64,000 bases of DNA, from assembly GCA_004293365.1 (NCBI GenBank), contig RDYN01000058.1, forward strand, positions 17,414 through 81,413, in the 5' to 3' direction. A program made the translations under genes and the position numbers. This document shows, piece by piece, positions 54,401 to 62,473 of the stretch (its first letter is position 1; each line of letters starts with the position of its first letter). This DNA is from Oscillatoriales cyanobacterium. Lineage in GTDB: Bacteria > Cyanobacteriota > Cyanobacteriia > Cyanobacteriales > Microcoleaceae. The notes under the pieces were generated by a model. It had not been told where the DNA came from and did not search any database. It saw nothing but the letters and a program-made list of their open reading frames with translations.

Positions 54401-55787
54401 GAAGGCAGTTGTTATAGCCAATCCACAACCAGGTATTTGGGATATCAACTTAACTAATCCCACTGCTTTAGGTACTGTAGAGTACAGTGCTTTTGAAGAT
54501 TCTCAGGCTCCTACGGTTCAAGTGACATCCGCATCTAAAGATGTCAGCGGGCAAAATGTCACCATTAATTACAACGCTTTTGACGCTGACTCCAATGCCA
54601 AAGTCAGCTTATTCTACGACACGGATAATCAAGGTTTCGATGGCATTCTAATCAAAAATGGCCTTGATGAAAAAGACGGTGCAGGCAACTTGATCTGGAA
54701 CACTCAAGGCTTACCCACTGGTGATTACTACGTCTACGCAATGGCGATGGACGAAAACAACGCACCTGTTTTCAGCTACGCACCGCTGCCGATTAAGGTG
54801 ACAGAATCAGCAGATTTATCAGTCACTAAAACAGCCGATCGCGATACAGCAATACCGGGAAGCAACGTCACCTACACAGTTGCAGTCACCAACAACGGCA
54901 CTGATAACGCTAAAGGTGCAATCCTCACCGAAACCTTGCCAGAGGGTGCTAAATTTGTTTCCGCTAACATCACCCCCACCAAGCAGTCAGGAAATGAACT
55001 CACTTTTGACCTCGGCGATTTATCGAAAGGTCAAATTTCAACAGTTAACATTACCGTCACTGCACCGACAACTGGAGACATCACCAGTACCTCCAGCATA
55101 ACGAGTAAAACCTTCGACCCCGACATCACCAATGATATCGATTTCGCCAGCACTACAGTCACAAATGACAGTACGGAATCGGGGACAGATAATGTTGTAC
55201 CAACACCAACACCTACCCCAAGTCGTCCCCCACTGCGTCAAGTTTTAGGAACTCCTGAAAACGACAATCTAGTTGGCATTGATGCAGCAGATAGCATCTC
55301 TGGTTTCGCAGGCGATGACACCCTTGCCGGACTTGGCGGAGATGACATCATCTACGGCAATAAAGGCAATGATATCCTGACTGGTAACAGCGGAAATGAC
55401 AATATCTTTGGTGGCCGAGGCAATGATTTAATCCTAGGAGGTACAGACAACGATCGCCTCAAAGGAAACGAAGGCGATGACACCCTCAGCGGCGATTTAG
55501 GTCGAGATATCTTAATCGGCGGCCCCGGCAGCGATACCTTTGTCCTGCCAAGAAATGCGGCTGTAACTGGTGATTTTCTGCCAGATGCTATCTTAGACTT
55601 CCAATTAGGTGCAGATAAAATTGGACTGACAGAAGGATTAACACAAGCCAACCTACTTTTGAACTTTGAACTAGGCAACACTGTCATCAAAATAGCAGGT
55701 TCAAATCAAACTTTAGGTGTGGTTGTTGGTGTAACTCCTAGTCAGCTAAGCGGTAGTTTTGTCTCCATCAATCTGCCAGTGATTTAG
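51480..55787 (+). CDS. Giant Pro/Thr-linker, DUF11 and RTX surface/exported protein
   Basis: 1,435 residues. Residues 1-205 look like a beta-propeller-type domain (DALSN..., LYAAGDSKLYTINTSTG). Residues about 210-310 are a PTPTP linker. A long beta-rich region with GxFTFDIPK/KGxFDLDVK-type strands follows (about 330-880). Next come a beta-sandwich pair and a DUF11 domain (ADLSVTKTADRDTAIPGSNV, about 1115-1230). The C-terminus has RTX repeats (GGRGNDLILGGTDNDRLKGN), which bind Ca2+ and lead to a type I secretion signal. It has no N-terminal signal peptide, in agreement. Probably an S-layer-like or adhesive protein. Confidence 0.85.
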   Translation: MTESIIATRDGKVGTVDGTSGNFSQIATSNINFSDIALSNNGELFGITFGNLYKIDRNLGSASLVGSFGLGSFVLLNALEFANNTLYAAGDSKLYTINTSTGAVTLAANLGADFDSSGDLVFDATNNRFLATSTGTTSDSLFSVSLTGQATKIGNIGFTNVFGVSFENGNLIGFTEDRKRITINSTTGTGTFDKNLTGISGLIGGASSIPSATPTPPTPTPPTPTPPTPTPPTPTPPTPTPPTPTPPTPTPPTPTPPTPTPPTPTPPTPTPPTPTPLTPTPTPLTPTPTPLTPTPTPLTPIRITTPTPTVTVPANQIPKPDSSNEVDLAPLKLKVVNGQFTYNEKTKRYEASGTIQIGRKDGKFPLINIPQGKVEYDQNKITVDGTVFSSIGNVAAPLFKGKFDLDVKTATGSIDEESGSLPNEFKIGGLDIDFKSLSVNSNALAFGTDLKLSKDLGNLQLQLPVDGLIIDDKGPKLNSSFNFSSNKVIDNRSPDKNSKTKEIKGFQKFNLFNLVGVKEISDVSLEYLAPEDSLKLRGKFTFDIPKTFGKDSEVVADLSEKNFLQYKNGKLDVNGAFTIKRDVKLDKGAALKDLKLTWNSIAREFGAGATIKFPDPPGGKKDGLEIGGDIGITYNPWDLKSLSGKVDNLNKPIVGTPLYFQGGSVKLDNINPIRRLSGEPNLSNIKLSAEDFKATLGPQLSDSVKIPLPDWAGGEQKFSSLGELKGNLIIDFFDSITFKGEAKFIRDTIAGGNVEITGNKDKSITVKGGISGFNGLFSIDGSFKVSPKGFTITGEPKLKYPKVLRLPFMKDEGDDKKNEKGDKTISSSLVVDFTNDQKFSNDYARVTSTFKFEKIAPFLPDISLTIGAEIYLDGKVKILTKEAPKTSSSIIASSLTERVAFSNQTEASADKTASAIKGFTVAPGTPWIILNANWDNASANTPVEIKAPNGAIFKESDFAANKIAVVDALTSTTTKAVVIANPQPGIWDINLTNPTALGTVEYSAFEDSQAPTVQVTSASKDVSGQNVTINYNAFDADSNAKVSLFYDTDNQGFDGILIKNGLDEKDGAGNLIWNTQGLPTGDYYVYAMAMDENNAPVFSYAPLPIKVTESADLSVTKTADRDTAIPGSNVTYTVAVTNNGTDNAKGAILTETLPEGAKFVSANITPTKQSGNELTFDLGDLSKGQISTVNITVTAPTTGDITSTSSITSKTFDPDITNDIDFASTTVTNDSTESGTDNVVPTPTPTPSRPPLRQVLGTPENDNLVGIDAADSISGFAGDDTLAGLGGDDIIYGNKGNDILTGNSGNDNIFGGRGNDLILGGTDNDRLKGNEGDDTLSGDLGRDILIGGPGSDTFVLPRNAAVTGDFLPDAILDFQLGADKIGLTEGLTQANLLLNFELGNTVIKIAGSNQTLGVVVGVTPSQLSGSFVSINLPVI
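52117..52400 (+). repeat. 15-bp tandem repeat coding for PTPTP
   Basis: About 13 units of CCAACTCCAACTCCC with silent C/T changes, then related CCGACTCCTCTAACT units. The length may vary between strains. The opposite strand reads as a false glycine/valine-rich frame. Confidence 0.9.
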
Positions 55788-55892
55788 GATAATCGGATTA
55801 GCGCGATCGCCCTTAACGACAAAAAGCGCGATCGCCCTTCCTCCTAAAGCCTTAGAATAAGTAATAGCTCCTGTACTTTGAGGGTTTTACCA

Positions 55893-56240
55893 GTGACAAC
55901 CATCACCATTGAAGTTCCCGACGAGCTCTCAGAGCAACTCGCACTCTTGGGCGAACAACTGCCAGAACTCTTGCGCCTGTGCGTCGAGCAGCCAGTATTG
56001 CCGTCCCGCACCTACCGCTATATTTTAAACTTTCTTGCCAGCGCGCCCACAGCGGAAGAAATCGCCGCCTTCCGTCCCACTCCTGAGATGCAAGAACGCC
56101 TGCGGATATTGGTAACACGCAGCAAAGCCGGTCAACTGACTTCCCCAGAACAACTAGAACTAGATGAATACGAGCGGATTGAACATCTAGTAATCATGCT
56201 GAAAATGGGCAACCTACCTTATCTCACCCGCCAATCTTGA
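55893..56240 (+). CDS. Small conserved partner of an HNH endonuclease
   Basis: 115 residues from GTG 55893: TTITIEVPDELSEQLALLGE, LPSRTYRYILNFLASAPTAE, AAFRPTPEMQERLRILVTRS and EQLELDEYERIEHLVIMLKM. It is soluble and acidic, with a beta-alpha opening like antitoxin DNA-binding domains. I recall this protein paired with an HNH gene in many cyanobacteria. It ends 3 bp before that gene, so they form an operon. Its role is unknown; an antitoxin or regulator is possible. Confidence 0.75.
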   Translation: MTTITIEVPDELSEQLALLGEQLPELLRLCVEQPVLPSRTYRYILNFLASAPTAEEIAAFRPTPEMQERLRILVTRSKAGQLTSPEQLELDEYERIEHLVIMLKMGNLPYLTRQS

Positions 56241-56243
56241 TTT

Positions 56244-56642
56244 GTGACTTATATTTCTGCCACCCTTCGCCGATATATTGAAGAACGCGCTTCCTACCGC
56301 TGCGAGTATTGTCTGCTGGGAATTTCTTTGAGTTTCTTCCCTCACGAAGTTGACCACATAATTGCTCTAAAGCACGGAGGTACAACGGATGCGGATAATC
56401 TCGCCTTGGCTTGCTGGCGGTGCAACCGATATAAAGGGACAGATCTCGGTTCTTTCGATCCCCAGACTAGCGCTTTTAGTTTCCTGTTCAACCCCCGGAC
56501 GCAGAACTGGCCGGAACACTTTACCTTGGATGATGATGCCCTGATTATTGGGTTAACTCCAGAAGGGCGCACAACTGTCAATTTGCTACAGCTTAACAGC
56601 GATGAGCGACTGGCCGAACGCAGGCGATTCCCTTCGGGATAG
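56244..56642 (+). CDS. HNH endonuclease
   Basis: 132 residues with a GTG start. HNH core: RCEYCLLG, then FPHEVDHIIALKHGGTTDAD, NLALACWRCNRYKG. It has two CxxC zinc pairs and His-Asp-His/Asn catalytic positions. The C-terminal part (GLTPEGRTTVNLLQLNSDER) is as in the family. Its end (RRRFPSG) runs into a dispersed CTTCGGGATAGC repeat, which may have replaced the last residues. It is coupled to the small gene before it. Confidence 0.88.
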   Translation: MTYISATLRRYIEERASYRCEYCLLGISLSFFPHEVDHIIALKHGGTTDADNLALACWRCNRYKGTDLGSFDPQTSAFSFLFNPRTQNWPEHFTLDDDALIIGLTPEGRTTVNLLQLNSDERLAERRRFPSG

Positions 56643-56697
56643 CTTCGCTTCACGCTCTCTAGTTCATAATAGGGCGATCGATACGCACTACGACTAA

Positions 56698-56761
56698 AGA
56701 AACCGGGTTTTTACCGAATCTGTTGGCTGCGGCGAAGTATTTTCGCAAAAACCCGGTTTCT
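56698..56761. repeat. AGAAACC-bordered palindromic element, copy 3
   Basis: AGAAACCGGGTTTTT at 56698-56712 and AAAAACCCGGTTTCT at 56747-56761 are perfect inverted ends around 34 bp. This is the clearest copy of the family. Confidence 0.85.
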
Positions 56762-56789
56762 GGCCCTATGCGTAAGTCAATGAAGTAGC

Positions 56790-56993
<204 letters not shown>

Positions 56994-57226
56994 TCAAACT
57001 CTCTGATGGTTGCTGGTTAATCGATCGCACTACAAGAGTTGCGGCTTAGTCTATTATGGCTCATCTTATAAAAACACAAGTCGGCTACGGGCTACGGCGA
57101 GATCCCTTACCTCAAAAAGTGCGATCGCACTTTTTATATTACCTAGCTCAATAAGATAAAGTTTAGCGGTAAGCAAGATATCCCATGATAATATTAATTC
57201 AAAGCAGTGCAAGCTAATTCAGATAA

Positions 57227-57637
57227 ATGACAGACGAAACTAGACAAGAAATAGCTAGACGACTAGCTAGCGAACTAGCATTAAGGACAGTCATCCCACC
57301 GAGAAGACCGGGGTAAGGCTTTCAAACCTTTGGTGAATTTAAAAGAACGATGGGGGTGGCAGGATCGGGCTTAGCATGGCATCATATAGTTGGGCAAACA
57401 ACATCAAACTTACAACGATTTGGGGCAGAAGCAATACACAATACAGGCAATCTCATTCGACTCGAACACGGTGCGGGGTCAATTCATCAAGAAATTACCA
57501 ATCTATACAACTCCGTCCAACCCGAACTAACTGGTACGAATACTTTAACAGTTAGAGCATGGATCGGCACTAAATCTTTTGCAGAACAACAAGACTTTGG
57601 CATTACAGTTATTAGAGCTTTCGGAGGAACAGTTTAA
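57227..57637 (+). pseudogene. HNH-like (xHH) nuclease toxin with an in-frame TAA
   Basis: From ATG 57227 the frame reads MTDETRQEIARRLASELALR, TVIPPRRPG-stop, then GFQTFGEFKRTMGVAGSGLA and WHHIVGQ, HNTGNLIRLEHGAGSIHQEI to a stop at 57637. The xHHIV, HNTGNL and GSIHQ motifs are those of HNH/AHH-type nuclease domains found at the ends of polymorphic toxins. TAA at 57314-57316 is in frame and 12 codons before the next ATG (57350), which lacks a ribosome site. No delivery domain is present. The downstream gene overlaps by TAATG. Confidence 0.7.
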
Positions 57638-57933
57638 TGCTGACTCTAGATATCCAATCAATTCTCAATTCTATTCCCCATCAAATCCCCTGGCAAAACA
57701 TCGTACAATTTGAAAAGCTAGACGATCGCGTTGCCATTGCCAACAATCTTTGTGCCAATATTATTGGTGTCAACGAAAATACTATTGAATGGTGTCCTAA
57801 CGATGAACCGCCCGATCGTTTAGAAACACTCGTTTGGTGGTGGGTTGTTCGTCCCGATTTAGGAGCCGCCATAGCCAAAGAAGCTCCTCAAGAACTCAAA
57901 CAGATTATCAGTCAATACATTCTGCAAAATTGA
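57637..57933 (+). CDS. Probable immunity protein of the xHH toxin
   Basis: 98 residues, acidic, starting at the ATG of TAATG with the toxin stop. It contains IEWCPNDEPPDRLETLVWWW and a final helix APQELKQIISQYILQ. I know no named family. The role is inferred from size, acidity and strict coupling to the toxin frame. The frame is intact. Confidence 0.55.
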   Translation: MLTLDIQSILNSIPHQIPWQNIVQFEKLDDRVAIANNLCANIIGVNENTIEWCPNDEPPDRLETLVWWWVVRPDLGAAIAKEAPQELKQIISQYILQN

Positions 57934-58230
57934 CAAAAATCAACGATGAAACAACCTAAATGTAGGTTTTATTGTCCTACTGCTACCTGAGTGCGCCTTC
58001 CCCCCATCCGCCTCCATCAGCGTGTATCTGCGGTTCAAAAGCCCGATCGCCCTTACGTCAAAAAGAGCGATCGCCCTTACCAGAGAATTATCAGAGCTTT
58101 CGCAGGTACAATTTAATCAGCAGCCTCCAAATCATTTAAAAATGCTGGCGCGAGTGGTGAATTGTCCATCCCGGTTTAGGAGCGCGCTGTTAAAATAGAA
58201 ACATCATTCCCTCCCAACCCATCAAAATCT
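57934..58230. other. Spacer with dispersed repeats
   Basis: It contains GTATCTGCGGTTCAAAAGCC and two copies of GCGATCGCCCTTAC with GTCAAAAAG between. The same pieces recur at 58765-58832 and 59561-59645. Confidence 0.6.
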
Positions 58231-58434
58231 ATGAAAATAGAAGAATATCCACTTGCTAAAGAATTAATATTCGATACCGAAGGCAACATCAGTCAAGTCA
58301 TTCTCAACTATACCGACTATCAGTATCTCCTAGAGGCGATCGAAGATAGAGGACTTCTCCAGGCTATGCGCCAAGTAAAAGATGAAAAGCCGTTAATTTT
58401 ACAGGAAGCACTTGCCGAAATTGATAAAGAATGA
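58231..58434 (+). CDS. Antitoxin of a RelBE-like module
   Basis: 67 residues: MKIEEYPLAKELIFDTEGNI, then SQVILNYTDYQYLLEAIEDR and a charged tail EALAEIDKE. The size and layout are those of small Phd/RelB-type antitoxins. The toxin frame starts 3 bp after its stop. The frame is intact. Confidence 0.72.
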   Translation: MKIEEYPLAKELIFDTEGNISQVILNYTDYQYLLEAIEDRGLLQAMRQVKDEKPLILQEALAEIDKE

Positions 58435-58437
58435 ACA

Positions 58438-58710
58438 ATGAAAGTAGAATATTTGCCAAGTTTTTTAAAGGATTTAAAAGCTCTTAGAAGTGCGCCTGTC
58501 TTTGAACAAATCAAAGCGATCGTTTTTGAATAAATTCCCAATGTTACTGATTTACAGACAATTATTAACTTAAAAAAATTAAAAGGCGATGACAATGCCT
58601 ATCGGCTTCGGGTTGGCGACTATCGAATAGGTTTTTATTTTGATGGCGAGACTATTACTTTTGTGAGGGTTCTCCACCGGAAAGATATTTATCGCTACTT
58701 TCCGCCATAA
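58438..58710 (+). pseudogene. RelE-family toxin with an in-frame TAA
   Basis: Reading from ATG 58438: MKVEYLPSFLKDLKALRSAP, VFEQIKAIVFE-stop-IPNVTDLQT, then KKLKGDDNAYRLRVGDYRIG and FYFDGETITFVRVLHRKDIY to TAA at 58710. This is a full-length RelE/ParE-fold mRNA interferase, about 90 residues, with only codon 32 (58531-58533) changed to TAA. The basic RLRVGDYRIG and HRKDIYRYFP motifs are intact. No start after the stop would give a whole toxin. Confidence 0.85.
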
Positions 58711-58764
58711 ATCTGTTTTCCAGATACCTTGAATTGGCTTATGTGCGATCGCACTTTCCCCCAT

Positions 58765-58832
58765 CAACATCCATTGTGGCACGGGCGTCCCGCCTGTGAG
58801 TTATCTGTGCTTCAAAAGCCCGATCGCCCATT
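58765..58832. repeat. Direct repeat left of the Uma2 gene
   Basis: CATCCATTGTGGCACGGGCG, then GCCTGTGAGT and TTCAAAAGCCCGATCGCCC. It recurs in the same orientation at 59561-59634. Confidence 0.75.
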
Positions 58833-58849
58833 CCTACTATTTTCAAAAC

Positions 58850-59500
58850 TCACTGCGCCAAAACTTCCCTAACTCTTTCCCGAAACAAACGCACAGCCGC
58901 CCTTTGTCCGATCGCCTTACTTTGCTCTATCAAACCCGGAATTTCTGCGATCGGCAAAAACGGAAAAGCCAAACTGTTCTCCCTCTCTTCGTAATTCCCC
59001 TCAACCAATTGATACACTACAAGACATTGGTTGCGATATCTCCAGATTTCAGGCACACCCAGAGAAGCATAAATTGAGAACTTATTCAAAGAAGAACTCG
59101 TGTAATCCGATTCTACCACTAAATCCGGCGGCGGATCGGCAGGTAAATGGATACTTTTACCTCTAACTACCGATTCATTTTGAACGTAGAAGCAGCTATC
59201 CGGTTCAATAGCACGAGTTAAATCTTCCCGTTCCAAAGTAAGAGCGCCGAGCTTTCTTACCTCGATATCTAGTGCGTCTGCGAAAGCTTCAACAAAGCTT
59301 TCAATCATTCCCTTGGGTTCTTCATGTTCTGTAAGTGGCATTCTGATTTCTAAAACTCCTTCAGCATAAGCAATTCTCCACGCTCTACCGTCGCCTACAT
59401 CTGACATTATCGCTTTAAATGTTGACCATTTAATACCTGTCAAAGTAATTAATTTTTCCTCGCTACTTTGTTGAGGAGGAGTCAATGTGGTTGTTACCAT
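58850..59500 (-). CDS. Uma2 family (DUF820) putative endonuclease
   Basis: 216 residues. The PD-(D/E)XK-like core shows GVLEIRMPLTEHEEPKG, then EPDSCFYVQN, PPPDLVVESDYTSSSLNK and LGVPEIWRYRNQCLVVYQL. Uma2 genes are hugely multiplied in cyanobacteria and their role is unknown. Some may be mobile-element related. The gene is flanked by two direct repeats of about 70 bp. Start ATG 59500 follows an AGGAGGT on the same strand. Confidence 0.88.
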   Translation of the reverse strand: MVTTTLTPPQQSSEEKLITLTGIKWSTFKAIMSDVGDGRAWRIAYAEGVLEIRMPLTEHEEPKGMIESFVEAFADALDIEVRKLGALTLEREDLTRAIEPDSCFYVQNESVVRGKSIHLPADPPPDLVVESDYTSSSLNKFSIYASLGVPEIWRYRNQCLVVYQLVEGNYEERENSLAFPFLPIAEIPGLIEQSKAIGQRAAVRLFRERVREVLAQ

Positions 59501-59560
59501 AGGAGGTATAATTAGTTAAGTTTTGATTGATTTTAACATACCCTTCTCTCATCTGCATCC

Positions 59561-59634
59561 ATTGTGGCACGGGCCTGCCGCCTGTGAGTGCATCTGCGGT
59601 TCAAAAGCGCGATCGCCCTTTACGACAAAAAGTG
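59561..59634. repeat. Direct repeat right of the Uma2 gene
   Basis: CATCCATTGTGGCACGGGCC, GCCTGTGAGTGCATCTGCGG and TTCAAAAGCGCGATCGCCC. It is a near copy of 58765-58832. Confidence 0.75.
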
Positions 59635-59653
59635 CGATCGCCCATTTCAATTC

Positions 59654-60670
59654 CTAACCAGAAATCACCTCACTCAAAAGATGAGCCTGAGAACCCTCAA
59701 GCCGAGGCCCGTGAATCTGCACCACCAAAGAAGCCAAATAATTGCCCCAACGCGCCGCTTGTACAGAACTCAAACCATTAGTAATTCCAAACAAAACACC
59801 GCCAGCAAAAGCATCGCCAGCACCCACAGTATCGATCGCCTTTACGGGAAATCCAGCCACATCAACAATCTGCTTGTTCTCCACCACCGTGCAGCCCTTA
59901 TCCCCATTCGTGATAAAAGCCAAATCCGAAATCTCGCTCATCTTCCGAGCGCACTCTTCCAGAGAATCCTCCTTAAAAAAGCTCCGAACTTCATCAGAAT
60001 TGCAAAAAATTACATCGCAATATTCCGAAACCACCTTGTGAAAATCATCCGCAAATCGATCGACCAAAAAGCCATCCGAAAAAGTAAAAGCCACCTTCAC
60101 ACCCAGACGCTTAGACTGTTCCATCGTCTCAATACTAGCCTTTCGCGGTTCCGGAGCATCCCAAAGATAGCCCTCAACATAACTGTACTTGCAGTGAGAC
60201 AGGCGATCGACATCAATATCAGTCGCAGCCAGAGTAGTAGAAACCCCCAAATTAGTACACATCGTGCGTTCCGCATCCGGCGTAGTCAGCACCACACAAG
60301 TACCAGTAGGCCCGTTCGACTCAGTAGCAGGATGCACATTAAAATCAATCCCAGCCTCCAGCAAATCTTGGCGGTAAAATTCGCCGTTAGTATCCTTAGC
60401 AACCTTCCCCGAATAATAGCCTTTACCGCCGCTCTGAGCCAAACCAATCATCGTATTGGCCGCAGAACCCCCCGATCGCATTTGCAGAGAATTGTGCTCC
60501 AAATCGTGCAAAATCCCCCCCTGAGTTGCCGAATCCATCAGCGTCATTCCGCCGCGATTCAGCCCGTGCTTGACCACAAATTCATCTTCCACTAATGCTA
60601 AGATGTCTACCAGGGCATTGCCCACGCCAAACACATCCACTGAACCGGATTCTTGATTGTTTTCTGTCAT
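59654..60670 (-). CDS. PfkB family sugar/nucleoside kinase (adenosine-kinase-like)
   Basis: 338 residues from ATG 60670 (MTENNQESGSVDVFGVGNAL). RSGGSAANTMIGLAQSGGKG and the C-terminal PfkB signature DTVGAGDAFAGGVLFGIT are intact, with catalytic Asp in GAGD. The sequence is closest to the adenosine kinase/ribokinase branch by memory, and the substrate is not proven. An upstream in-frame start at 60805 runs through CCAATCTAAAATCC repeats and is rejected. It diverges from the next gene. Confidence 0.88.
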   Translation of the reverse strand: MTENNQESGSVDVFGVGNALVDILALVEDEFVVKHGLNRGGMTLMDSATQGGILHDLEHNSLQMRSGGSAANTMIGLAQSGGKGYYSGKVAKDTNGEFYRQDLLEAGIDFNVHPATESNGPTGTCVVLTTPDAERTMCTNLGVSTTLAATDIDVDRLSHCKYSYVEGYLWDAPEPRKASIETMEQSKRLGVKVAFTFSDGFLVDRFADDFHKVVSEYCDVIFCNSDEVRSFFKEDSLEECARKMSEISDLAFITNGDKGCTVVENKQIVDVAGFPVKAIDTVGAGDAFAGGVLFGITNGLSSVQAARWGNYLASLVVQIHGPRLEGSQAHLLSEVISG

Positions 60671-60826
60671 CGCTGCTTTTTGGTTTACACTAACTATCAA
60701 CTCTATAATAAATCGGATTAAAGTCAACATCCCCAATCTAAAATCCCCAATCCAAAATCCAAAATCCTTGCATCCCCAATCCAAAATCCCCAATCTAAAA
60801 TCCAAAATCTAAAATCTAAAATCGCT

Positions 60827-62386
60827 ATGACTTGTCTCCCAGCTCTGATCCAGCAAATGTTGCAGCCCGGGTTCTACCCCCACAGCGTCACAGAACCGGT
60901 GCAGCTAATTCAGACTCACATTTCCTTTGTACTGCTGACCGGAGATTATACTTACAAAATCAAGAAACCAGTCAATTTTGGCTTTTTGGACTATTCGACA
61001 TTGGAGAAACGGCAGCATTTTTGTATCCAAGAATTGGAAATGAACCGACGCACAGCACCGGAGATTTATCTGGAAGTATTGCCAATTGCTCAAACTGGCG
61101 ATTCGTTTCAACTGGGGAGCAATTCACCAGAAATGACTCCGGCTGATTTTGTTGTAGAATACGCGCTGAAAATGCGGGAATTTCCTCAAGATTCACTGTT
61201 GCTCAGTTTGTTGGAGCGCGGACTGTTGACAGAGCAAATTATGGCAGACTTAGGGCGGGAAGTTGCCAAGTTTCACTGCACGGCAGTTAGCAATAGCTAC
61301 ATTCGTACCTTTGGCGAAGTCAGTCAGATTCGCACAGCAATAGATAACAATTATCGGATTTCCCAAAAATATATCGGCGGGCCGCAGACTGAGACACAAT
61401 ATCAGGAAACTAAAGATTATAGTGATGCGTTTTTTGAGGACAATCAAGATTTGTTTGAGCAACGGATTGCCAACAATAAAATTCGCGAGTGTCACGGAGA
61501 TTTGCACTTGCGGAATATAGCATTGTGGCAAGATAAAATACTGTTGTTTGACTGCATTGAATTTAACGAGCCTTTTCGCTTTGTGGATGTCATGTACGAT
61601 ATTGCTTTTGCAGTCATGGATTTGGAATCGCGGGGGCGCCGAGATTTAGGCAATGTTTTTCTCAATACTTACGTCGAACAAACAGGCGATTGGGAAGGAC
61701 TGCAAGTGCTGCCGCTTTATTTGAGCCGTCAAGCTTATGTTAGAGGAAAAGTGACTTCGTTAATGTTGGACGATGCAGCGGTTTCTACTGATGAAAAAGT
61801 ACAGATTTCACAGACTGCTGCTCATTACTACAAACTGGCTTGGGAATACACAAAACCGCGCCAGGGAAAGTTAACTTTGATGTCTGGTTTGTCGGGTTCT
61901 GGGAAGAGTACGGCGGCTCGATATTTGGCACGCCGCACTGGGAGGATTCACATTCGCTCCGATGCTGTTCGCAAACATTTAGGCGGAATTCCTGTACATG
62001 AACGCGGCGGGCAAGATTTGTACTCGGATGAGATGACGGCACGGACTTATGGTAGATTGTTAGAGTTGGGGATAATGCTGGCCCAGCAAGGTTGGGATGT
62101 GATTTTAGATGCTAAGTTCGATCGCCAAAACTGGAGAACCGATGCGATAAATCTGGCTCAAACCCGCGGCTTACCCCTGCAAATCGTTTACTGCACCGCA
62201 CCAATGGCAGTATTGCGAGAACGACTGCAACAGCGCACAGGTGATATCGCCGACGCCACAGCAGAACTATTGAACTCGCAGCAAGCAGAAGAAGAACCTT
62301 TTACAGAATTAGAGCAAATTTATGTAAACGTTGTAAATACCGCGCAAGACTTAGAGGTACAATTAAACTTAATTTGTGGGAAGTAG
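60827..62386 (+). CDS. Fusion of an aminoglycoside-phosphotransferase-like domain and a P-loop kinase
   Basis: 519 residues. The N-terminal part (about 1-330) is an APH/choline-kinase-type fold with TYKIKKPVNFGFLDYST, catalytic-loop HGDLHLRNIAL and metal-binding FDCIEFNEPFR. The C-terminal part (about 345-519) is an AAA_33/zeta-type kinase with LMSGLSGSGKSTAARYLARR. Similar two-domain proteins are widespread in bacteria, with unknown substrates. The name aminoglycoside phosphotransferase does not imply drug resistance. Confidence 0.87.
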   Translation: MTCLPALIQQMLQPGFYPHSVTEPVQLIQTHISFVLLTGDYTYKIKKPVNFGFLDYSTLEKRQHFCIQELEMNRRTAPEIYLEVLPIAQTGDSFQLGSNSPEMTPADFVVEYALKMREFPQDSLLLSLLERGLLTEQIMADLGREVAKFHCTAVSNSYIRTFGEVSQIRTAIDNNYRISQKYIGGPQTETQYQETKDYSDAFFEDNQDLFEQRIANNKIRECHGDLHLRNIALWQDKILLFDCIEFNEPFRFVDVMYDIAFAVMDLESRGRRDLGNVFLNTYVEQTGDWEGLQVLPLYLSRQAYVRGKVTSLMLDDAAVSTDEKVQISQTAAHYYKLAWEYTKPRQGKLTLMSGLSGSGKSTAARYLARRTGRIHIRSDAVRKHLGGIPVHERGGQDLYSDEMTARTYGRLLELGIMLAQQGWDVILDAKFDRQNWRTDAINLAQTRGLPLQIVYCTAPMAVLRERLQQRTGDIADATAELLNSQQAEEEPFTELEQIYVNVVNTAQDLEVQLNLICGK

Positions 62387-62473
62387 TTGCAGTGCGATCG
62401 CCCTCGCGAATCTTACTTATCTGCTAATATTGTCAATATCTTTCTGTATTATTACAAAAATAACTTGCAGCTC

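Noticed and set aside
60671..60805. N-terminal extension of the PfkB kinase
   Set aside because: It is encoded by CCAATCTAAAATCC-type repeats. A proper start lies at 60670.
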